DNA of 34,925 bases from Janthinobacterium sp. UMAB-56 (GTDB lineage: Bacteria > Pseudomonadota > Gammaproteobacteria > Burkholderiales > Burkholderiaceae_D): assembly GCF_900095265.1 (NCBI RefSeq), contig NZ_LT607659.1:12380-47304 (forward strand), written 5' to 3'. The notes beneath the pieces were generated by a model. It had not been told where the DNA came from. It was given only the letters and a program-made list of their open reading frames with translations, and made no database searches. Positions 30,581-34,925 of the stretch are shown here, one piece after another. The number at the start of each line of letters is the position of its first letter. Positions within the stretch are counted from its first letter, which is position 1. A program made the translations under genes and the position numbers.

Positions 30581-30848
30581 TCGCGCCCAGGATCGTCTCG
30601 TCAGCCCCTGCGCAGCGCACATACCGCGCGTAACCAATCGGATCTGCGGCACCTTGGCGGCCCAATGCGAGCCAGAACTCGATCAGATCGGTTTGCATCA
30701 GCAGATACGATTCGGTCGAGCCAGGGAATGCGCGGCTGGCCATCGCCACCAGCCCAGCCGGCCGCATTGCGGGCGTAAAATTCGCCGCATTGCCACCCCC
30801 GTCGGCCGGGGAATTTTTTTGCCCCAGCGGGGCCGAATTATTTTCCAC
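30378..30848 (-). CDS. Hypothetical phage protein converging on the rightward gene, 156 aa
   Basis: The N-terminal 100 residues look real: TPAMRPAGLVAMASRAFPGS, then LLMQTDLIEFWLALGRQG and ADPIGYARYVRCAGADETIL. The last 60 residues run opposite the coding part of the rightward gene and are likely of low constraint. It starts with GTG at 30848, with AAAGG 8 bases upstream. It directly follows the structured noncoding stretch at 30890-31285, which would form a long 5' leader. Confidence 0.55.
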   Translation of the reverse strand: MENNSAPLGQKNSPADGGGNAANFTPAMRPAGLVAMASRAFPGSTESYLLMQTDLIEFWLALGRQGAADPIGYARYVRCAGADETILGATTGTFELSELISADSPRPHPIVSLSGVLWNRRATPEADATIQSFLRAADPNPGCAPQSSRGSCHREA

Positions 30849-30889
30849 TATGTTTTCCTTTGTAAAAGGTACTCAAAAATCATTATCTT

Positions 30890-31285
30890 GCTCTTGAAGT
30901 AAGCTTTTGATCTTGCTTTTCCAAGTTCTAAAGCCACCGTTTTGAAGCCTATGCCCTTGGAGACTCGGTTCCTGAGCAGCACTCTCCCAGTAGCCAAGCG
31001 ATAAAGCCTGGCTCCGTGAGAACGCTGAATGCCCCTCTTCGACTTCGGACACTGCGCATAGGGGAGACTTTGACCGTTTCCGGCCCCCGACTCGACTCTC
31101 CCCACTATCACCCATCGTTGCCGCCAGTCGTCCTTCTTGCGGCCCTTCCACTACGCCCGTTTCGCGTTAATACCCTGGGTACTGCGTAGCGTTCGCCGAC
31201 TCCATCTATCTGGACTCGCGCTACCCGGCGTGATTTTGTCCGGGCATCCGGTCGCTTTTGAGGCGACGAAAGAATTTTAACATAA
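30890..31285 (-). ncRNA. Candidate structured RNA or long structured leader, about 400 nt
   Basis: No frame here looks protein-like. The minus strand holds many local stems: GTCGC/GCGAC, CTACGC/GCGTAG enclosing GTACCC/GGGTAT, GCCGC/GCGGC, GGGGAGA/TCTCCCC enclosing CCG-GAAA-CGG, GCCAGGC/GCTTGGC and GGAGA/TCTCC. An extended -10 (TGTTAAAAT) on the minus strand at 31274-31282 lies beside operator 4, so repressor may control it. The family is unknown, and strand and ends are inferred. It may be an independent RNA or the leader of the gene at 30378-30848. Confidence 0.45.
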
Positions 31286-31289
31286 ACTG

Positions 31290-31325
31290 TAGCAATGCTA
31301 TTGCACATAAACTGTAGCACTGCTA
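31290..31325. promoter_or_regulatory. Two operator sites TAGC-N3-GCTA (OL-like)
   Basis: TAGCAATGCTA (31290-31300) and TAGCACTGCTA (31315-31325) are perfect copies of the repressor operator, 25 bp centre to centre, and lie in direct repeats beginning ATAAACTGTAGCA. The first shares 20 identical bases (31284-31303) with the inverse of operator 1 at 25211-25230. They flank and overlap the rightward promoter. Confidence 0.8.
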
Positions 31326-31329
31326 TAGT
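31301..31329 (+). promoter_or_regulatory. Rightward early promoter (PL-like)
   Basis: TTGCAC at 31301-31306, 17 bases, TATAGT at 31324-31329. Operator 5 covers the spacer end and the -10. The spacer is nearly the same as that of the leftward early promoter (TAAACTGTAGCA and TGC before the -10), so both are the same promoter-operator module. Confidence 0.7.
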
Positions 31330-31361
31330 TCATCCATCGAAAGCAAACACAGGAGTACACC

Positions 31362-31544
31362 ATGTCCCGCACCCAAGCAATCGCGATGATCAAGGCCAAC
31401 GCCGCCAAGGGCGACATCAAGGCATGCACGCGCATCCTGATCGAAAACCGCATCAGCCGCGCCGTGTACGACCAGGCTGTTGCCGATGGCCGCTCGCTGG
31501 GCGAGTTCGTTGCAAAACGTGATGCAGCCGGGAGCGCAGCATGA
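31362..31544 (+). CDS. Small basic helical protein, 60 aa
   Basis: The first gene of the repressor-controlled rightward operon, 33 bases after the -10. AGGAG is placed 7 bases before the ATG. MSRTQAIAMIKANAAKGDIK and ARILIENRISRAVYDQAVADG-like helices; no known domain. Its place corresponds to N in lambda; whether it has any antitermination role is unknown, though the size and basic helices would allow RNA binding. Confidence 0.72.
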   Translation: MSRTQAIAMIKANAAKGDIKACTRILIENRISRAVYDQAVADGRSLGEFVAKRDAAGSAA

Positions 31545-31630
31545 GCCCCGCAGAGCTCGCAGCACTCGAAGCGGTCCTCGTCGCCCACGGCGAAGTGATC
31601 CCGGCAATCGCAATCCCAGCGCGCGGCTAA
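31541..31630 (+). CDS. Very small coupled ORF, 29 aa
   Basis: The ATG overlaps the stop of the preceding gene (ATGA). The peptide MSPAELAALEAVLVAHGEVI plus a short Pro/Ala tail forms one amphipathic helix. It fills the gap before the next gene. It is too short to assign, and coding status rests on coupling. Confidence 0.5.
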   Translation: MSPAELAALEAVLVAHGEVIPAIAIPARG

Positions 31631-31635
31631 TCGCC

Positions 31636-31860
31636 ATGAAGATCATCTCGAACATCAGCGCCGCGAAAACTACCAATGACGGCCATTGCGCCGGCCTGGT
31701 TGCCAGCATCGGCTGCCCTCGCCGCTTGGAAATTTGCAACTCGTTCGGTGCCAGCTTGCCGCGTGGTCGGTTGCAGTACCTGGAATGCGGCGCTGCCGCC
31801 GCGCTGCGCGCCGAAGCCTGCAGCAACTACACCGGCCCTTGGCGGATGGAAGCAGCATGA
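31636..31860 (+). CDS. Small cysteine-containing protein, 74 aa
   Basis: Starts MKIISNISAAKTTNDGHCAG; five cysteines (in GHC, GCP, EIC, LEC and EAC) suggest a metal-binding or disulphide-stabilised fold. The ATG at 31636 lies 5 bases after the preceding stop and its own stop overlaps the next ATG. The long open frame upstream is not used. Function unknown. Confidence 0.6.
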   Translation: MKIISNISAAKTTNDGHCAGLVASIGCPRRLEICNSFGASLPRGRLQYLECGAAAALRAEACSNYTGPWRMEAA

Positions 31861-32090
31861 GCGCCCGCGACGCCCTGCCCGGCCTGTTCACCGCATCACC
31901 TGCGCGCGCAACACTGCGCAAGTACAACGTGTCGATCAAGTTTGAGGATGGGAATTTTGAAGCAACAGCCTGGGCGGGAAGCCCGAATCAGGCGCATGAA
32001 CTGGCGCGAGTAGATGCGCGTATGGCGTCTTGCACCGGCACGTTTTATGGCCGCGAGCTGGGCTGGACTGCTGAGCTGGCAAAGGTTTAG
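31857..32090 (+). CDS. Small hypothetical protein, 77 aa
   Basis: Starts at an ATG that overlaps the previous stop. The sequence has a short disordered start, then a beta-alpha-beta-like part YNVSIKFEDGNFEATAWAG followed by PNQAHELARVDARMAS and TFYGRELGWTAELAKV. A compact single domain of unknown function, of the type often found in phage early operons. Confidence 0.65.
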   Translation: MSARDALPGLFTASPARATLRKYNVSIKFEDGNFEATAWAGSPNQAHELARVDARMASCTGTFYGRELGWTAELAKV

Positions 32091-32231
32091 CGGTCGCCCG
32101 CCGCCGCAGGCAAGGCGGGACAGGACTGGCAGCCCGATTAACTGCCCGATGGCACAGAGTGGCCCGCTCGCACTGCGTTAGGTGCCGACCGGCCGGCGTA
32201 TCCGGCCAACCCCTCAACGAACGGAGCAGTC

Positions 32232-32474
32232 ATGGAGCAGAGCATCGAGCAGCGCGTAAAGAAAATCGTCGCGGAGCAGTTGGGCGTCATCGAGTCGGAT
32301 CTGACTCGCGAATCGCACTTCGTCAACGACTTGGGCGGCGACTCGCTGGACAAGGTTGAAATGGTGATGGTGATGGAAGACGAGTTCGAAATTCAAGCGT
32401 CCGACGACGACGCCGAAAAAATCGAAACTGTCGGCCAGGCTATCGAATACATCGAAAAGAGCACTCCGACGTAA
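32232..32474 (+). CDS. Acyl carrier protein
   Basis: An 80-aa acidic protein closely matching bacterial [18 protein letters not shown], the phosphopantetheine site GGDSLDKVE with S38, [12 protein letters not shown] and [10 protein letters not shown]. All four helices are represented and the length is that of AcpP. The serine is modified by host holo-ACP synthase, after which ACP carries acyl chains for lipid synthesis. No other fatty-acid gene is nearby, so it must act with host enzymes or as a decoy or partner. CGGAGC precedes the ATG. Confidence 0.93.
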   Translation: MEQSIEQRVKKIVAEQLGVIESDLTRESHFVNDLGGDSLDKVEMVMVMEDEFEIQASDDDAEKIETVGQAIEYIEKSTPT

Positions 32475-32510
32475 TGCACCACCCTGACCTGCGCCAGGCG
32501 AGCGCAGGAA

Positions 32511-32627
32511 CCACACAGAGCGGCGGCGAATGAATGTAAAGCGCGCCGGACGATGGGGAGCGCCGGCGCCGGCGTCCATTGGCCGGGGAGGCATCGGGAT
32601 CGTCATACCGATGGCCGCTCTGTGTGG
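32511..32627 (+). repeat. Long inverted repeat enclosing smaller hairpins
   Basis: CCACACAGAGCGGC at 32511-32524 pairs perfectly with GCCGCTCTGTGTGG at 32614-32627 across 89 bases. The loop holds CATCGG/CCGATG and GC-rich stems around GCGCCGG and CCGGCG, so a branched RNA would form from the rightward transcript. No ORF with an SD is inside. Orientation as RNA is assumed from the flanking genes. Confidence 0.6.
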
Positions 32628-32758
32628 TGAATGCGCAGGCTGATGCGCGAGCGATAGTTATCCCGGGCGCTTGTTCGAGCTGACGTATCTAGAACTGGAG
32701 CAAGCCGGAGACCAGCGCCGGCCGCCACACGCGCTTCCTGGCGTACGCAGGATTGAAA

Positions 32759-32829
32759 GCCCCGTAGTGGCTGTGGTGTCGGACAGTGCGGCCGACACCA
32801 GCAGGGTTCGATCCCCTGCCGGGGCGCCA
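32759..32829 (+). ncRNA. tRNA-like element lacking a D-arm, CCA end
   Basis: GCCCCG pairs with CGGGGC as an acceptor stem followed by G-CCA; the T-arm CAGGG-TTCGATC-CCCTG is perfect. Between them, instead of a D-arm and normal anticodon arm, is an 8-nt linker and one 9-bp hairpin TGGTGTCGG/CCGACACCA with a 9-nt loop ACAGTGCGG that lacks the expected U33. The length is 71 nt. It is a tRNA mimic or decayed tRNA, unlikely to decode. Confidence 0.6.
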
Positions 32830-32850
32830 ATTAACCAGAGGAGCAGAACA

Positions 32851-33165
32851 ATGAATTGCGACTGCGTCAAAAGAATCGAAACGAACCTGGCCAGCTCGCC
32901 ATTCATCGTGGCCAAGGCCGGCAGCGACATCCAGGTCGAGTGCCAGGCCACCGGCTTCGCCATGACGGATGACATGGGCCTGCTCAGCACGATCAACATC
33001 CCGTTCCGCATCCGTGGCACGGGCAAGGGCTTTACCAGCGCCAAGGGCAAGGAAATGCCGTGCGTCGCCAGCCACTGCCCTTTCTGCGGCCGCACGACTG
33101 GCCGTTACGTGGTGGGCGAGGACGCCGGTATTGCGGCGGCATTCGCGCCTTCGGCCCGCCAGTAA
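32851..33165 (+). CDS. Zinc-finger-like phage protein, 104 aa
   Basis: MNCDCVKRIETNL at the start and CPFCGRTTGRYV near residue 76 give two cysteine pairs far apart in sequence, with a beta-rich middle (IVAKAGSDIQVECQATGFAM). GAGGAG lies before the ATG at 32851; the upstream frame runs through the tRNA-like element and is rejected. Function unknown; metal binding is likely. Confidence 0.72.
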   Translation: MNCDCVKRIETNLASSPFIVAKAGSDIQVECQATGFAMTDDMGLLSTINIPFRIRGTGKGFTSAKGKEMPCVASHCPFCGRTTGRYVVGEDAGIAAAFAPSARQ

Positions 33166-33192
33166 TTAAAACAACAACCAAAGGAGCAGGCC

Positions 33193-33624
33193 ATGCGCCA
33201 AGTTCAAGTTTTCAAGTGGGAGCAGCAGACCATCGACGGCTGCCGTAAAAGCGTCAAGGTTCCGGACGGCATGGCAGCCTTTCACCAGTTCGGCAACCAG
33301 TATGAAGAATTCGATAACGGCGCGGGCAATTACACGACCGCGATCATTGAGCGCGCCGATGGCAGTGTGCAGCAGGTCAATGCTGACATGGTCAAGTTCA
33401 TCGATCCACCTGTGTTGGCGGGGCCAGCGGAAAATATCGATCTACGCGACTACTTTGCAGCAAAGGCTATGCAAGCGTTGATCGCAAAGCATGGTGGGCA
33501 CGTCGATGATCACACGGCTGAATCAGCAATCCCGTCCTTCTCAGAAGAAGCGCCGAATATTTTGGAGGTGGTTGAATATGCATATGGAGCAGCCGACGCC
33601 ATGCTCGTAGAGCGCGCCAAATGA
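33193..33624 (+). CDS. Hypothetical phage protein, 143 aa
   Basis: The first half is a small beta domain (VFKWEQQTIDGCRKSVKV, GQYEEFDNGAGNYTTAIIE-like, QQVNADMVKFIDPP), the second half an acidic helical segment (DLRDYFAAKAMQALIAKHGG). AAAGGAG precedes the ATG at 8 bases. Its stop overlaps the following ATG. It is a typical unnamed early phage gene; no family recognised. Confidence 0.72.
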   Translation: MRQVQVFKWEQQTIDGCRKSVKVPDGMAAFHQFGNQYEEFDNGAGNYTTAIIERADGSVQQVNADMVKFIDPPVLAGPAENIDLRDYFAAKAMQALIAKHGGHVDDHTAESAIPSFSEEAPNILEVVEYAYGAADAMLVERAK

Positions 33625-33845
33625 TCGACGCCCGCAACGTCACCGCCGGCCGCCAGTCCCGCCTGGCCGTATCTGCCGCCCTCGCCTTCGCCCACCAGGA
33701 TGCTGGCATGGAATCGGCGCTGAACAGCGGCTGCCTGGACGCGACCGACCAACTGCCGGCCGGCGCCTGTTGCAGCGAGGTGGCCACGCCGCGCCGCAAC
33801 GGCATCCGCCTGCAACTGACATACCGCGAAGGGGCTGCATCGTGA
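33621..33845 (+). CDS. Small hypothetical protein, 74 aa
   Basis: The ATG overlaps the previous stop. Ala-rich helical N-terminus (TAGRQSRLAVSAALAFAHQDAG), then a Cys pair in AGACCSEV and a basic tail. No known domain. It is part of the tightly coupled run of small genes leading to recT. Confidence 0.65.
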   Translation: MIDARNVTAGRQSRLAVSAALAFAHQDAGMESALNSGCLDATDQLPAGACCSEVATPRRNGIRLQLTYREGAAS

Positions 33846-33976
33846 GCTACGTCATAACCACCTGCACCGCCACCGGCGGCCAGCACACCTACGCCGGCAC
33901 CGGCAGCCCTGACGCCACCCTCGCAGCGCTGCCGGAAGACGAGCCGATGAGCATCACCGTGCTGGTGTCGCCATGA
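33842..33976 (+). CDS. Very small coupled protein, 44 aa
   Basis: Starts with GTG overlapping the preceding stop (GTGA). The peptide SYVITTCTATGGQHTYAGTG and the ending EPMSITVLVSP look like short beta strands. Its stop overlaps the next ATG. Unknown function; supported by coupling on both sides. Confidence 0.6.
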   Translation: MSYVITTCTATGGQHTYAGTGSPDATLAALPEDEPMSITVLVSP

Positions 33977-34242
33977 GCCTCATAGAAACGCGCTGGAAGT
34001 GCGGCTCATGCGGTGATATTCACGAAGACGAGAGTGACGCACACGAGTGCTGCCAGCCCAGTGTCAGCGAGGTCTACATCTGCCCAGTATGCGGCGCATG
34101 GCACCGCGGAGAAGATGCAGCGCAGGAATGCTGCCCGAACGAAGGCGAGGACGGTGATGCAGAAGGTTGCAGCCCGACGGCAGCGGAACTGGAAGCGCAG
34201 GGCCAGATGCGTTTAATTCTCGATCAAGGAGCTCGCCCATGA
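33973..34242 (+). CDS. Small zinc-ribbon protein, 89 aa
   Basis: Two repeated cysteine units: WKCGSCGDIHEDESDAHECC (residues about 8-27) and YICPVCGAWHRGEDAAQECC (about 35-54), each CxxC followed by a helix ending in CC, giving a duplicated zinc-ribbon-like module. The rest is acidic and helical. It is coupled to the gene before (ATGA). Likely a nucleic-acid- or protein-binding finger. Confidence 0.72.
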   Translation: MSLIETRWKCGSCGDIHEDESDAHECCQPSVSEVYICPVCGAWHRGEDAAQECCPNEGEDGDAEGCSPTAAELEAQGQMRLILDQGARP

Positions 34243-34463
34243 GTCAACCTAACTACCGGGCGATCACGCGCCGCCAGCCCGCCAGCTGGTTCGACAAGGC
34301 GATGGCCATTATCGCTGTCGCAGCCTTCTTCGCTCTGCTGGCCTGGACCGAGATCAGCGACAACGCGGCAAACGCCCGTGACCGCGAGTTCATCGCCGAG
34401 CTGGCGCGGCAAGCGGCACAGCCGGACCGCTGGCCGCTGATCGAGCAGGCGCCGGCGAAATGA
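34239..34463 (+). CDS. Small single-pass membrane protein, 74 aa
   Basis: A polar start (MSQPNYRAITRRQPASWFDK) followed by one transmembrane helix, about residues 21-37 (AMAIIAVAAFFALLAW), and a charged helical tail. The positive residues before the helix suggest an N-in orientation. AAGGAG precedes the ATG. Function unknown; not an obvious holin, as it lies in the early operon. Confidence 0.68.
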   Translation: MSQPNYRAITRRQPASWFDKAMAIIAVAAFFALLAWTEISDNAANARDREFIAELARQAAQPDRWPLIEQAPAK

Positions 34464-34576
34464 AATTGTTTATTCAGGTGCTGGGCAACTGGCATGCGGG
34501 CCAAGCAATCGTCTACGCCGTCCGCCTGGCGCTGTTGAAGGCAGAAATCATAAAACTCACAAGGAAAAAGTCATGA
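34460..34576 (+). CDS. Very small protein, 38 aa
   Basis: The ATG overlaps the preceding stop and the stop overlaps the recT ATG. MKLFIQVLGNWHAGQAIVYA followed by a basic helix ending TRKKS. It may serve mainly to couple translation into recT; the AAGG in its last codons is the recT SD. Confidence 0.5.
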   Translation: MKLFIQVLGNWHAGQAIVYAVRLALLKAEIIKLTRKKS

Positions 34577-34925
34577 ATGCAGTTACGCAAGAAAGCCGCA
34601 CCGCCATACAGGCGACCCAATACGAACAAGGCGACCTGCCCGTCGTAGCTACCAGTAGCGCCTCGCTGATCCTGGACAGCGCAAGCATGGACAGCATGAT
34701 GCGCTTGGCCGACATCATGGCCAAGGGCCGCGCCACCATCCCGGAACACTTGCGCGGCAATGCTGCCGACTGTGCGGCTGTGGTGATGCAGGCCATCCAG
34801 TGGCGCATGAACCCATTCGCGGTGGCGCAGAAAACGCACCTGGTCAACGGTACGCTCGGTTACGAGGCGCAGCTGGTCAATGCCGTGATCCAGTCGAGTG
34901 GCGTTACGCTGGACCGCTTCAAGTA
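34573..34925 (+). CDS. recT: RecT-family single-strand annealing protein, 3' end outside window
   Basis: The first 117 residues are present. The block ADCAAVVMQAIQWRMNPFAV followed by AQKTHLVNGTLGYEAQLVNAVI is the diagnostic N-terminal half of RecT/Redbeta-like annealing proteins. RecT anneals single-stranded ends made by a phage exonuclease (expected next, outside the window) and serves recombination-dependent replication. AAGG precedes the ATG, which overlaps the previous stop. It is controlled by the operator-bearing promoter at 31301-31329, as red genes are in lambda. Confidence 0.93.
   Translation, partial: MNAVTQESRTAIQATQYEQGDLPVVATSSASLILDSASMDSMMRLADIMAKGRATIPEHLRGNAADCAAVVMQAIQWRMNPFAVAQKTHLVNGTLGYEAQLVNAVIQSSGVTLDRFK

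Noticed and set aside
30890..31285. Known large RNAs such as RNase P RNA, tmRNA, 6S, SRP RNA or a group I intron
   Set aside because: The conserved core sequences of these RNAs that I know could not be found by eye on either strand.
30848..31320. Three short leftward frames in the structured stretch
   Set aside because: They overlap each other, are Arg/Ser/Gly rich without any domain and lack good SDs; the hairpin-rich sequence fits RNA better.
32759..32829. Attachment site at a tRNA 3' end
   Set aside because: Integrases often use tRNA 3' ends, but no integrase is near, the element is inside a phage operon, and no second copy of its 3' end was seen in the window.
32603..33095. Leftward frames across the tRNA-like element
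   Set aside because: They run antisense through an RNA element and an SD-supported gene and have no family resemblance.
1..34925. CRISPR array, insertion sequence or integrase
   Set aside because: No regularly spaced repeat-spacer pattern, no transposase motif and no tyrosine or serine recombinase motif was seen on either strand.

Overview
The window is a stretch of a temperate tailed-phage genome, most likely a prophage or phage contig from a GC-rich betaproteobacterium. Protein families, small-gene content and codon use look Burkholderiales-like (for example Oxalobacteraceae), but the host is an inference. No host housekeeping block, integrase, lysis cassette or tail genes are visible; those must lie outside. 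The layout can be read as a lambda-like map: a central immunity region, a long leftward (minus-strand) operon ending in replication, regulator and late genes, and a rightward (plus-strand) operon entering recombination genes.

Left arm, minus strand, 25203 down to 1. A Cro-like HTH gene is followed by small early genes, a KilA-N regulator, a DNA-modification and nuclease cluster (C5 methyltransferase, Ref-like RecA-dependent nuclease, SNF2-type helicase, N4/N6 methyltransferase, HTH protein, DpdA-like TIM-barrel protein), a DUF1376-type replication initiator, a probable helicase loader, a ParB-like protein, a PD-(D/E)XK nuclease, an HNH protein fused to a phage protein, and a zinc-finger protein that I read as a Q-type antiterminator. 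Directly after it lie a strong promoter, a roughly 180-nt leader and an intrinsic terminator, the same order as Q, PR', 6S RNA and tR' in lambda. Late genes follow: a tRNA-Thr(UGU), a second KilA-N protein, small proteins, a metallopeptidase, both terminase subunits, portal, minor head protein, scaffold-like protein, major capsid protein and two unidentified proteins.

Immunity region, about 25.2-31.3 kb. A CI-like S24 repressor gene (plus) and the Cro-like gene (minus) diverge from a 70-bp interval holding three operators of the form TAGC-N3-GCTA. Two more copies lie 6 kb away at 31290-31325 in front of the rightward operon, an OR/OL-like arrangement. Between them are AT-richer accessory genes: an unidentified 320-aa protein overlapping the repressor stop codon, a lipoprotein, a coiled-coil membrane protein, an ORF6N antirepressor-like protein, and a gene-free stretch of about 400 nt that appears to fold extensively.

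Right arm, plus strand, 31362 to the end. Many small translationally coupled genes include a clear acyl carrier protein, several cysteine-rich proteins and, at the window edge, a RecT single-strand annealing protein. A D-arm-less tRNA-like element and a long inverted repeat lie in the gap after the ACP gene.
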